Shown here: positions 29,166 through 36,420 of the stretch, in pieces
Layout of the letters: each line of letters begins with the position of its first letter
Numbering within the stretch: position 1 is the stretch's first letter
From: Thermomonas sp.
GTDB lineage: Bacteria > Pseudomonadota > Gammaproteobacteria > Xanthomonadales > Xanthomonadaceae
NCBI GenBank assembly: GCA_020692565.1
Contig: JAIMKJ010000017.1
Coordinates: forward strand, 39,212-75,631
Direction of reading: 5' to 3'
Length of the DNA: 36,420 bases
Notes under the pieces: model-generated
Seen by the model: the letters and a program-made list of their open reading frames with translations, nothing else
Told to the model about the DNA's origin: nothing
Database searches by the model: none
Position numbers and translations under genes: made by a program

Positions 29166-31223
29166 ATGACGATGATCAGGATCGCCGGCTGGGGGCTGCT
29201 GTCGCTGTTCGCGGCGTTCTGTCTGGGCACGGTGGCGCTGTCGCGGGGAGAGACGATCAGTGCGTTCTGGATCGTGGCGGCGGCGGTGTCGATGTTCGCG
29301 ATCGGGTACCGGTTCTATTCGAAGTACATCGCCGAGTACGCGCTGCGGCTGGACGGGACGCGGGCGACGCCGGCGTGGCGGCGCAACGACGGGCTGGATT
29401 ACGTGCCCACCGACAAGCGGGTGCTGTTCGGCCACCATTTCGCGGCGATCGCGGGCGCGGGGCCGTTGGTGGGGCCGGTGCTGGCGGCGCAGATGGGGTA
29501 TCTGCCGGGGATGCTGTGGATCCTGTTCGGGGTGATCCTGGCGGGCGCGGTGCAGGACTTCATGGTGCTGTTCCTGTCGACGCGCCGCGACGGACGGTCG
29601 CTGGGCGACATGATCCGCAGCGAGATGGGCAACGCGGCCGGGCTGACGGCGATGGTGGGCATCCTGGCGATCATGGTGATCCTGCTGGCGGTGCTGGGGC
29701 TGGTGGTGGTGAAGGCGCTGGCGATCAGTCCGTGGGGCACGTTCACGGTGGCGATGACCATTCCCATCGCGCTGTTCATGGGCATCTATCTGCGCTGGCT
29801 GCGGCCGGGGCGGATCATGGAGGTGTCGGTGATTGGCCTGGTGCTGTTGCTGGCATCGATCTGGCTGGGCGAAGCGGTGGCGGCGTCGGCGGTCTGGGGG
29901 CCGCGCTTCACGTTCGACGGCAAGGCGCTGGCGTGGATGCTGATCGGTTACGGCTTCGTGGCGGCGGTGCTGCCGGTGTGGCTGCTGCTGGCGCCGCGCG
30001 ATTACCTCAGCACCTTCCTCAAGATCGGCACGGTGGTGCTGCTGGCGGTGGCGATATTGTTCGCTATGCCGGATCTGAAGATGCCGGCGATGACGAAGTT
30101 CATCGACGGCAGCGGCCCGGTGTTCTCGGGGTCGCTGTTCCCGTTCCTGTTCATCACGATCGCGTGCGGCGCGATCTCGGGTTTCCATGCGCTGATCAGC
30201 AGCGGCACCACGCCGAAAATGCTGGAGAACGAGCGCGATGCGCGGGTGATCGGCTACGGCGGCATGCTGATGGAAGCGTTCGTCGCGATCATGGCGCTGA
30301 TCGCGGCCTGCGTGCTGGATCCGGGCCTGTATTTCGCGATGAATTCGCCGGCGGCGCTGATCGGCACCACGCCGGAATCGGCGGCGGCGGCGATTTCCAG
30401 CTGGGGTTTCGTGATCACGCCGGAGATGTTGACCGCGACCGCGAACGAAATCGGGGAATCCACGGTGCTGTCGCGCACCGGCGGCGCGCCGACGCTGGCG
30501 GTGGGCATGGCGCAGATCCTGCACGGCCTGGTCGGCGGCAGCGGGATGATGGCGTTCTGGTATCACTACGCCATCCTGTTCGAGGCGCTGTTCATCCTCA
30601 CCACCATCGACGCCGGCACGCGCGTGGCGCGCTTCATGATCCAGGAAGTGATCGGCGTGGTGTACGCGCCCTTCCGCCGCACCGAAAGCTGGACCGCGAA
30701 CATCGTCTGCACCGGGCTGGCGGTCGCCGGCTGGGGCTGGTTCCTGTACCAGGGCGTGGTCGATCCGCTGGGCGGCATCAATACGCTGTGGCCGCTGTTC
30801 GGCATCGCCAACCAGATGCTGGCGAGCATGGCGATGATCTTCGTGTGCGTGGTCATCGTGAAGATGAAGCGCGAGCGTTACCTGTGGATCCCGGCGGTGC
30901 CGACGGTGTGGCTGCTGGTCTGCACGATGACCGCGGGCTGGCAGAAACTCTTCCATGCCGATCCGAAGATCGGCTTCCTCGCCAACGCCGACAAGTTCGG
31001 CGCGGCGCTGGCGTCCGGCGAGGTGCTGGCGCCTGCGAAGTCGCTGCAGGACATGGAGCGGATCGTCTTCAACAACCAGCTCGACGCCGCGCTGTGCGTG
31101 CTGTTCATGAGCGTGGTCACGCTGATGCTGGTCTTCGGCGTGCGCGCCGCGCTGATCGCGCGCCGGCAGGCGCAGCCGAGCGTGCTGGAGAGCGATTATG
31201 TCGCCATCGATGCAGTTCGCTGA
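29166..31223 (+). CDS. cstA: Carbon starvation protein CstA (peptide/pyruvate transporter)
   Basis: This 685-aa polytopic membrane protein has many helices, starting MTMIRIAGWGLLSLFAAFCL and AFWIVAAAVSMFAIGYRFYSKYIAEYALRLD (positions about 30-60). The CstA-type motifs are FGHHFAAIAGAGPLVGPV, GAVQDFMVLFLSTRRDGRS, SGFHALISSGTTPKMLENE and TTIDAGTRVARFMIQE. CstA/BtsT proteins import peptides or pyruvate under carbon limitation. The frame runs upstream to 29091 over REP sequence, so I start at the ATG 29166; 29157 and 29172 are alternatives. A truncated copy of its first 160 bp lies 1.4 kb upstream. The end overlaps the yjiX-type gene. Confidence 0.93.
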   Translation: MTMIRIAGWGLLSLFAAFCLGTVALSRGETISAFWIVAAAVSMFAIGYRFYSKYIAEYALRLDGTRATPAWRRNDGLDYVPTDKRVLFGHHFAAIAGAGPLVGPVLAAQMGYLPGMLWILFGVILAGAVQDFMVLFLSTRRDGRSLGDMIRSEMGNAAGLTAMVGILAIMVILLAVLGLVVVKALAISPWGTFTVAMTIPIALFMGIYLRWLRPGRIMEVSVIGLVLLLASIWLGEAVAASAVWGPRFTFDGKALAWMLIGYGFVAAVLPVWLLLAPRDYLSTFLKIGTVVLLAVAILFAMPDLKMPAMTKFIDGSGPVFSGSLFPFLFITIACGAISGFHALISSGTTPKMLENERDARVIGYGGMLMEAFVAIMALIAACVLDPGLYFAMNSPAALIGTTPESAAAAISSWGFVITPEMLTATANEIGESTVLSRTGGAPTLAVGMAQILHGLVGGSGMMAFWYHYAILFEALFILTTIDAGTRVARFMIQEVIGVVYAPFRRTESWTANIVCTGLAVAGWGWFLYQGVVDPLGGINTLWPLFGIANQMLASMAMIFVCVVIVKMKRERYLWIPAVPTVWLLVCTMTAGWQKLFHADPKIGFLANADKFGAALASGEVLAPAKSLQDMERIVFNNQLDAALCVLFMSVVTLMLVFGVRAALIARRQAQPSVLESDYVAIDAVR
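29186..29346 (+). repeat. Partial duplicate of the cstA 5' end (copy 2, inside cstA)
   Basis: This is the intact-gene counterpart of 27794-27954; the differences are described with that copy. It encodes the first transmembrane region of CstA. Confidence 0.9.
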
Positions 31224-31410
31224 GCGCCTGCGCAGCCTGTGGCGGTTCCTGGCGCAGACCGGGCGCCTGATCGTGGGCGTGCCCGACTACGACCTGTACG
31301 TGGCGCACATGCGCCGCATGCATCCGGACACGCCACCGATGACCCGCGAGGCGTTCTTCGCCAACCGGCTGGAAGCCCGCTACGGACGCGGGGCGTCGCG
31401 CTGCTGCTGA
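31198..31410 (+). CDS. YbdD/YjiX family small protein
   Basis: The 70-aa product contains QTGRLIVGVPDYDLYVAHMR, RMHPDTPPMTREAFFANRLE and ARYGRGASRCC, the standard YbdD/YjiX family profile (about 65-70 aa). In this copy the glycine-rich end before RCC is reduced. Its function is unknown, but it regularly follows cstA, and the start here lies within the last 26 bp of cstA. An alternative start at 31210 would give a 14-bp overlap. It is probably cytosolic. Confidence 0.9.
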   Translation: MSPSMQFAERLRSLWRFLAQTGRLIVGVPDYDLYVAHMRRMHPDTPPMTREAFFANRLEARYGRGASRCC

Positions 31411-31423
31411 GGCGCGGCGAATG

Positions 31424-31443
31424 AAGCCCGGCCGCCGGGTTTT
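31424..31443 (+). terminator. Rho-independent terminator after cstA-ybdD
   Basis: The stem CCCGG/CCGGG (31427-31431 with 31435-31439, loop CCG) is followed by TTTT at 31440-31443. It is short but well placed, 14 bp after the stop of the small gene. Confidence 0.6.
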
Positions 31444-31522
31444 GCGCTAGGATCGTCCTCGCGCGCCGCCGGGGACTGGCGTCGCGCCTTTCGTCTTCAA
31501 TCGTCCGTTCCGGGGAATCTCC

Positions 31523-33526
31523 ATGCATCGAACCGTCATCGCGCTCGCCCTCGCCTGCGTCGCGCACACCGTCAACGCCGCAGCACCCATCGATGTTCCC
31601 GCCGATATTCCGGTGATGGATTTCGTGCGCAATCCGACCTACAGCAGCGTGAAGATTTCGCCGACCGGCGAGTATCTGGCGATGACCGTGGATCGCGGCG
31701 AGATCGATGTGCTGACCGTGCTGCGCACGCGCGACATGAGCATCATGAAGGTCAATCAGCTGCCCAACGAAAAAAGCGTCGGCGCCTTCCATTGGGTCAG
31801 CCCGGACCGGCTGATGTTCACCTCCGTGCGCAAGGTCGGCCGGTTCGCGCAGCCGTTCGGCACCGGCGAGTGGTATACGGTCAACGCCGATGGTTCGATG
31901 CCGCGGTTCCTGGAAATGGGCAAGAAAGGCGCGCGCGATCTGCAGGACGCCCGCTTCAACCTGCTGGACAACCCGCAGAACGACGACGGCAAGATCCTGA
32001 TGTCGGTGAGCTACCCGCGCTCCTCGGAGGGCGTGAATACCGAGGTCGTGGAAGTCGATACCCTCAGCGGGCGCTGGAAAGGCCTCGGCCGCGCGCCGCG
32101 CGAAAACTGCGGGATCGCGCTGGACGCGCAGAAGAAGCCGCGCTTCGCCGTATGCCGCGATTACAAGAACGACGCTGGCGAATACGACGAAAGCACCGAG
32201 CTCTACCGGCGCGAGGAGAACGGCGACTGGACGCTGGTCAACAGCGCCAAATCCTCGGGCAAATCGCTGAGCGTGTTCAGCAGTTCGCGGGACGGTCGCA
32301 TCTACGCCACCGAGAACGACGGCAAGGCGCCCATCGCCTTCGGCACCATCGACAAGAACACCGGCAAGTTCGACGCCCTGTTCGAGGATCCGGTGTCGGA
32401 TCCGGCCGGCTACATTGCTTCGGTCGACGGCAGCGACGTGGTGCTGGGCATCGTCACCGCGGCCGGCGCGCCGGAGATCACGATGCTGGAGAAGGATCAC
32501 GCGGACGCGCAGTTGTACGCGTCGCTGGCGGCGTCGTTCCCGGGACAGGCGATCGCGTTCTCCAGCGCCACCCGCGACGGCAGCCAGATCATCGTGCAGG
32601 TCCATAGCGACAGCAATCCCGGCGAGCTGTATCTGTACGACCGCGCGAGCAACAAGGCCCGCTTCCTCATGCAGCAGCGCAAGTGGATCGACAGCAAGCG
32701 CATGGCCAGCGTGAAACCGATCTCGCTCACCACCCGCGATGGCCTGAAGATTTATGGTTATCTGACCGTGCCCAACGGCAGCGACGGCAAGCATCTGCCG
32801 ATGATCGTCAACGTGCACGGCGGCCCGATGGGCCCGCGCGACGACTGGGATTTCAACTGGGAAAGCCAACTGCTGGCCAGCCGCGGCTATCTGGTGCTGC
32901 AGATCAACTTCCGTGGCTCCGGCGGCTTCGGCAAAGGCTTCCAGGACATGGCCTACGGCACCTGGGCGACCGGCATCATGAACGACATCATCGACGCCAC
33001 GCGCTGGACCATCGACAAGGGTTACGCGGACAAGGACCGGGTCTGCATCTATGGCGGCAGTTTCGGCGGCTATGCGTCGATGATGGCGCCAGCGCGCGAA
33101 CAAGGCCTGTTCAAGTGCGCTTTCGGCTACGTGGGCGCGTACGACGCCGAGATCCAGATGACGAAGAGCGATACCAGCCGGTCCGACGGTGGCCGACTGT
33201 ATATGCAGCGCGCGCTGGGCAAGACCAAGGCGGAACGCGACGCGATGTCGCCGGTGAACCATGCCGACAAGATCAAGATCCCGGTGTATCTGGCCGCCGG
33301 CGCGCGCGACCCGCGCTGCCCGCCGGAAAATACCGAGGCGATGCAGAAGGCGTTGATCGCCGCGGGCAACACGCCGGAGGGCATGATGATCACCAGCGGC
33401 GAGATGCACGGGTTCTACAAGGACGAGAACAAGCTGAAGCTCTATACCGAGATGCTGGATTTCTTCGCCCGGCATATCGGGGGGAAGGCTGCGGGTGCTG
33501 GTGGGGCTGCCAAGGCCGGCAGGTAG
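31523..33526 (+). CDS. S9 family serine peptidase (prolyl oligopeptidase/acylaminoacyl type)
   Basis: The 667-aa exported peptidase has a signal peptide (TVIALALACVAHTVNAAAP). A beta-propeller-like N-terminal domain begins around SSVKISPTGEYLAMT and includes SPDRLMFTS. The C-terminal alpha/beta hydrolase domain has LPMIVNVHGGPMGPRDDW. The triad is Ser513 in IYGGSFGGYASM, Asp596 in GARDPRCPPE and His629 in GEMHGFYKDEN. Such peptidases trim short peptides in the periplasm. The window holds a second, related S9 gene at its end, and cstA, a peptide importer, lies upstream. A possible -10 (TAGGAT) lies about 70 bp before the start. The Gly/Ala tail AAGAGGAAKAGR is extra. Confidence 0.92.
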   Translation: MHRTVIALALACVAHTVNAAAPIDVPADIPVMDFVRNPTYSSVKISPTGEYLAMTVDRGEIDVLTVLRTRDMSIMKVNQLPNEKSVGAFHWVSPDRLMFTSVRKVGRFAQPFGTGEWYTVNADGSMPRFLEMGKKGARDLQDARFNLLDNPQNDDGKILMSVSYPRSSEGVNTEVVEVDTLSGRWKGLGRAPRENCGIALDAQKKPRFAVCRDYKNDAGEYDESTELYRREENGDWTLVNSAKSSGKSLSVFSSSRDGRIYATENDGKAPIAFGTIDKNTGKFDALFEDPVSDPAGYIASVDGSDVVLGIVTAAGAPEITMLEKDHADAQLYASLAASFPGQAIAFSSATRDGSQIIVQVHSDSNPGELYLYDRASNKARFLMQQRKWIDSKRMASVKPISLTTRDGLKIYGYLTVPNGSDGKHLPMIVNVHGGPMGPRDDWDFNWESQLLASRGYLVLQINFRGSGGFGKGFQDMAYGTWATGIMNDIIDATRWTIDKGYADKDRVCIYGGSFGGYASMMAPAREQGLFKCAFGYVGAYDAEIQMTKSDTSRSDGGRLYMQRALGKTKAERDAMSPVNHADKIKIPVYLAAGARDPRCPPENTEAMQKALIAAGNTPEGMMITSGEMHGFYKDENKLKLYTEMLDFFARHIGGKAAGAGGAAKAGR

Positions 33527-33553
33527 GTCTTGGATAGGCTTCAGGGTTCCACG

Positions 33554-33583
33554 AAAACGGGTCGCATTGCGGCCCGTTTTTTT
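33554..33583 (+). terminator. Rho-independent terminator after the S9 peptidase gene
   Basis: AAAACGGG (33554-33561) pairs with CCCGTTTT (33573-33580), extended by a T-G wobble and CG/CG inside the loop CATTG. A T-run continues to 33583. The A-rich left arm makes it usable in both directions. Confidence 0.85.
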
Positions 33584-33606
33584 GGAAATCCATTTCGGTG
33601 AGCATG

Positions 33607-33958
33607 TTTTGCGGGTAACGCTTGGAATCTTTTCCGCGCTGGCGCGCGGGTTACTTTCTTTGTCGCACTGCGCCGCGTGCGCAAGTCAAGAAAGTAACCA
33701 ACAAGCTTGAATCCGTAGCTGTGCTTGCGTAGGAGGGGCTTTAGCCCCGAGCTGGCTTTTGGTCGGGTTTGCGGTCTGAAGCTCGGGCCTGAAGGCCCTC
33801 CTACGTACTTGACTCGCGCCTGTGGCGCTCGCCCCCGTATCAAGTACGGGGCAGGCCCTTCGGGCCGGCTTCGCCGTTCGCGCCGCACGCGGCGCAGTGC
33901 GACAAAGAAAGTGACCCGCGCCCCAGCGCGGAAAAGGTTCCAAGCGTTACCCGCAAAA
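33607..33958. mobile_element. 352-bp MITE-like element with 75-76 bp inverted ends and nested REPs
   Basis: The left arm 33607-33682 and right arm 33884-33958 are imperfect inverted repeats of about 75 bp (TTTTGCGGGTAACGCTTGG inward). The left arm carries a further inverted pair, GGTTACTTTCTT (33649-33660) and AAGAAAGTAACC (33688-33699). Inside the element lie a forward REP with GGGGC/GCCCC stem (33729-33753) and a reverse REP with GGGCC/GGCCC stem (33780-33804). A GTACTTGA/TCAAGTAC pair encloses 33803-33848. There is no transposase, so it would need one in trans. It fills the gap between the S9 peptidase and DUF819 genes. Confidence 0.8.
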
Positions 33959-34002
33959 CCGACATATCGATATCGGAATTGTACGAACAGAATAAACCCT
34001 GA

Positions 34003-35265
34003 TCACACCATCCACTGCAACATCAACCCCACCATGTACGCGCAATACGTCCCCAGCGCATACCCCAGCACCGCAAGCAGCACGCCCACCGGCGCCAGCG
34101 ACGGATGGAACGCGCTGGCGACCACCGGCGCCGAAGCCGCGCCGCCGATATTCGCCTGCGAACCGACCGCCATGAAGAACAGCGGCGCGCGGATCAGCTT
34201 GGCCATGCCGATCATCAGCACGGCGTGCGTGGCGATCCAGATCAGGCCCAGCGCGAACAGCCAGGGGCGTTCGAGCAGCGCGCCGAGATCCATCTGCATG
34301 CCGATGGTCGCGACCAGCACATACAGCATCACCGAGCCGATCTTCGAAGCGCCGGCGCCTTCGAGCTTGCGCGCCCGGGTGAAGCTCAGCAGCAGGCCGA
34401 TGGTGGTCGCCAGCATCGTGATCCAGAAGAATCGCGCGGTCAGGCTGTAGTCCTGCAGCCGCCACTCGGCCGGCAGGGATTTGATCCACGCGACCAACGG
34501 GTCGGCGATGGCATGCGCCAGACCGGTCGCACCGAGGCCCAACGCGAGGATCAGCATGAGGTCGGTCAACGACGGGTTGCGGGTATGTTCGGCCTGATAA
34601 GTCTCGATCCGCCGCTTCATGTCGTCGATCGCCGTGGTATCGGCGCCGGTCCAGCGGTCGAAGGCCACGTGGCGCGCGGCCAGGAACAGCAGCACCGCCA
34701 TCCAGACGTTCGCGACCAGCACATCGACCGCGACGAACTGCCCGAACACGGTGGCGTCGACCTGGAACATTTCCTTCATCGCCGCCTGATTGGCGCCACC
34801 GCCGATCCACGATCCGGCCACGGTGGTCATGCCGCGCCAGGTCTCGCCGGCCACGGTCTCAGGATGGATCGCCTGCATCGCCAGCAGCGAGACCGCCGCG
34901 CCGAGCATCACGCCGAAGGTGCCGGTGAGGAACATCACCACCGCTTTCGGCCCCAGCCGGAGGATCGCCTTGAAGTCGATGGCGACGCACAGCAACACCA
35001 GCGCGCTGGGCAGCAGATAGTCGCGCGCCATCGGATACAGACCCGAGGTCTTGCCATCGATCACGCCGAGCGAGTTGAGCACCGACGGCAGGAAATAGCA
35101 CAGCAGCAGCGCCGGGACGATGCCGTAGAACTTCTTCCAGAATCCGCTCTCGCGCGAAGAGGTCCAGAACACCAGGCCGAGAATGACGGCCAGGATGCCG
35201 AGAACCACCGCATCGTTGGCGATCATCGGCGGCGGGCCGGCGGGAACGGTATCGGGAGCGAGCAT
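34003..35265 (-). CDS. DUF819 family membrane protein
   Basis: The 420-aa polytopic protein has about eleven hydrophobic segments: VLGILAVILGLVFWTS, KFYGIVPALLLCYFLPSVLNSLG, a SWIGGGANQAAMKEMF reentrant-looking segment, and late APLFFMAVGSQANIGGAASAPV then VLLAVLGYALGTYCAYMVGL. The duplicated layout with GGGAN and SQANIGGAASAP is typical of DUF819 (YjcL-like), a family with transporter-like features but unknown substrate. The start ATG at 35263-35265 gives MLAPDTVPAGPPPM; a second ATG at 35226 (MIANDAVVLG) is equally possible. Its end faces the MITE-like element. Confidence 0.85.
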   Translation of the reverse strand: MLAPDTVPAGPPPMIANDAVVLGILAVILGLVFWTSSRESGFWKKFYGIVPALLLCYFLPSVLNSLGVIDGKTSGLYPMARDYLLPSALVLLCVAIDFKAILRLGPKAVVMFLTGTFGVMLGAAVSLLAMQAIHPETVAGETWRGMTTVAGSWIGGGANQAAMKEMFQVDATVFGQFVAVDVLVANVWMAVLLFLAARHVAFDRWTGADTTAIDDMKRRIETYQAEHTRNPSLTDLMLILALGLGATGLAHAIADPLVAWIKSLPAEWRLQDYSLTARFFWITMLATTIGLLLSFTRARKLEGAGASKIGSVMLYVLVATIGMQMDLGALLERPWLFALGLIWIATHAVLMIGMAKLIRAPLFFMAVGSQANIGGAASAPVVASAFHPSLAPVGVLLAVLGYALGTYCAYMVGLMLQWMV

Positions 35266-35431
35266 GGGCGTAGGTATCCGGACATCGTGACGAACGATGG
35301 ATCATGCCCGAGCGCGTGGCCGCATGCACGTGCCGGCGACCGGCCGGAAGTGTGCGCCTGGACATGAACCCGCTTCGCCCGAGGCGTATGGTGGACGCAC
35401 AGGGGACCCTTCGCGCGAAAAGGAATCCGCA

Positions 35432-35632
35432 ATGAAACGACGCCTGTTCAAACCCGCCGCCGCGATGTGCGCTTTCGTACTGTTGACCGCAAGCGCCCTC
35501 GCCGATGCCGCGGTCAATCCCCGCTGCACCCAGTGCTGGAACCAGTACGTGGCCTGCCTGTCGGCCGGCGGCCAGGACTGCTATACCCGCTACGAAATCT
35601 GCCTGTATCGCAATGGCTGCCCGGTGCCCTGA
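35432..35632 (+). CDS. Small Cys-rich secreted protein
   Basis: This 66-aa precursor has a signal peptide (MKRRLFKPAAAMCAFVLLTA to about residue 26). The mature part of about 40 residues has six cysteines: RCTQCWNQYVAC, then GGQDCYTRYEIC and LYRNGCPVP. The pattern is C-x2-C-x6-C-x7-C-x6-C-x5-C. CWNQYVAC and CYTRYEIC make a twin Cx6C, suggesting a disulfide-locked helical hairpin. The RBS AAGGA at 35420-35424 fits the ATG. A strong terminator follows. I do not know the family. Confidence 0.7.
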   Translation: MKRRLFKPAAAMCAFVLLTASALADAAVNPRCTQCWNQYVACLSAGGQDCYTRYEICLYRNGCPVP

Positions 35633-35651
35633 GCGCATCGCAACCCGGTAA

Positions 35652-35681
35652 CGAAAAGCCCCGGGACACCGGGGCCTTTCG
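35652..35681. terminator. Bidirectional terminator between convergent genes
   Basis: GCCCCGG (35658-35664) pairs with CCGGGGC (35669-35675) around loop GACA, flanked by CGAAAA on the left and CTTTCG on the right. It lies 19 bp after the small secreted gene stop and 49 bp from the stop of the convergent S9 gene. Confidence 0.8.
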
Positions 35682-35729
35682 TTCGTCGGAACGGGCGCCG
35701 ACCTCGGGCGCCCGCCTGGAAGCCCGCTT

Positions 35730-36420
35730 TCAGGGTCCGATATGTTTCTTCAGCCACGCATGCACGGCGTCGTGCCACTGCAGGCTGTTCTGCGGCTTCA
35801 GCACCCAGTGGTTCTCGTCCGGGAAATACAGCAGCTGCGACTCGATGCCGCGGCGCTGCAGGGCGGTGAACGTCGACAGACTCTGATCGATCGGCACGCG
35901 GAAATCGTTCTGGCCGGCCACCACCATCATCGGCGTCTTCCACTTGCCGATGTGGCGCGCGGGATTGAAGCGCTCGTAACCTTCGGGTTTCTCGTGCACC
36001 GGGCCGCCGAACTCCCACTCGGTGAACCAAAGCTCTTCGGTGACCAGGCCCATCGAACGGGTGTCGAACACGCCGTTGTGGTTGAGCAGGCACTTGAACG
36101 GCGCATTGCCCTTGTTGTCGAACCAGTTGCCGGCGAGCCAATTGATCATGTAGCCGCCGTAGCTGGCGCCCAGCGCGCAGGCGCGGTCGCCGTCGAGGTA
36201 CGCGTATTTCTTCTGCGCCGCGGCCCAGCCTTTCTGCAGATCTTCCAGCGGACGGTCGCCCCAGTGGCCGGTGATCGAATCGGTGAATTTCTGGCCGTAG
36301 CCGGTGGAGCCGTGGAAATCGATCATCACCACCGCGTAACCCTGACCGGCGTAGGTCTGCGGGTTCCAGCGGTAGCTCCAGCCGTCGCCGAAGCTGCCCT
36401 GCGGGCCGCCGTGGATCAGG
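35730..36420 (-). CDS. C-terminal part of an S9 family serine peptidase (DPP-like), cut by the window edge
   Basis: About 230 residues of the alpha/beta hydrolase domain are visible, and the frame stays open to the window end. It begins LIHGGPQGSFGDGWSYRW and continues MIDFHGSTGYGQKFTDSI. The Ser is in GASYGGYMINW, the Asp in VAGQNDFRVPIDQS and the His in PDENHWVLKPQ. The LNHNGVFDTRSMG segment and WFTEWEFGG suit dipeptidyl-peptidase-type members. The signal peptide and propeller lie outside. It is convergent with the small secreted gene and shares a terminator with it. Confidence 0.9.
   Translation of the reverse strand, partial: LIHGGPQGSFGDGWSYRWNPQTYAGQGYAVVMIDFHGSTGYGQKFTDSITGHWGDRPLEDLQKGWAAAQKKYAYLDGDRACALGASYGGYMINWLAGNWFDNKGNAPFKCLLNHNGVFDTRSMGLVTEELWFTEWEFGGPVHEKPEGYERFNPARHIGKWKTPMMVVAGQNDFRVPIDQSLSTFTALQRRGIESQLLYFPDENHWVLKPQNSLQWHDAVHAWLKKHIGP

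Overview
The window is GC-rich (AT-rich only in a few short stretches) and gene-dense. It looks like a chromosomal segment of a gammaproteobacterium of the Lysobacteraceae (Xanthomonadaceae), close to Lysobacter, Luteimonas or Stenotrophomonas. This placement is an inference. It rests on the GTAG-headed REP hairpins scattered through the intergenic gaps, on a MetX-family acyltransferase of the Xanthomonad type, on the complete ccmABCDEFGHI set, and on several genes that seem to lack a Shine-Dalgarno sequence. No rRNA, tRNA or CRISPR array was seen.

Layout. 1-2.5 kb: the end of a membrane protein, then a minus-strand pair (PLP aminotransferase of the YbdL type and an omega-amidase-type nitrilase) that together would salvage methionine or glutamine 2-oxo acids. 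2.5-3.6 kb: two tandem DUF3293 paralogues. 3.7-11.9 kb: cytochrome c maturation System I operon ccmABCDEFGHI, ending in an endonuclease/exonuclease/phosphatase-family membrane protein. 12.0-13.1 kb: metX. 13.25-16.9 kb: a minus-strand TetR - HlyD lipoprotein - ABC ATPase - ABC permease export operon with a palindromic operator, divergent from phoH. 17.0-24.7 kb: phoH (ybeZ) - unknown exported protein - ybeY, then corC (ybeX) and a DUF4105 (Lnb-type) membrane protein, with a minus-strand M16 peptidase gene splitting the cluster. 24.7-25.5 kb: a RAYT (REP-associated tyrosine transposase) gene bracketed by its probable REP substrates. 25.5-26.5 kb: corA. 26.5-28.0 kb: an AT-rich scar with a frameshifted DUF4062-like gene and a chimeric remnant joining the 5' end of cstA to a SymE-like toxin tail. 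28.3-31.4 kb: a lipoprotein gene, cstA and a ybdD/yjiX-type gene. 31.5-36.4 kb: an S9 peptidase, a 352-bp inverted-repeat element, a DUF819 membrane protein, a small Cys-rich secreted protein, and the C-terminal part of a second S9 peptidase that runs off the window.

The most unusual content is repeat-driven. (i) REP hairpins keep a constant GTAGGA head while their stems change by compensatory substitution, and a RAYT gene sits among them. (ii) A 220-bp palindrome-ended repeat has inserted in frame into the signal-peptide region of ccmH and adds about 73 residues. (iii) REPs abut or supply the stop codons of several genes. (iv) A truncated, about 97% identical copy of the cstA start is fused to a SymE-like tail next to a broken DUF4062 gene, which looks like the remains of a defence or mobile island. 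(v) Two 5-6 codon mini-ORFs with ATGA/TGATG overlaps bridge ccmC-ccmD and ccmH-ccmI. (vi) A DUF4105/Lnb-type protein lies directly behind corC, where lnt sits in many proteobacteria.
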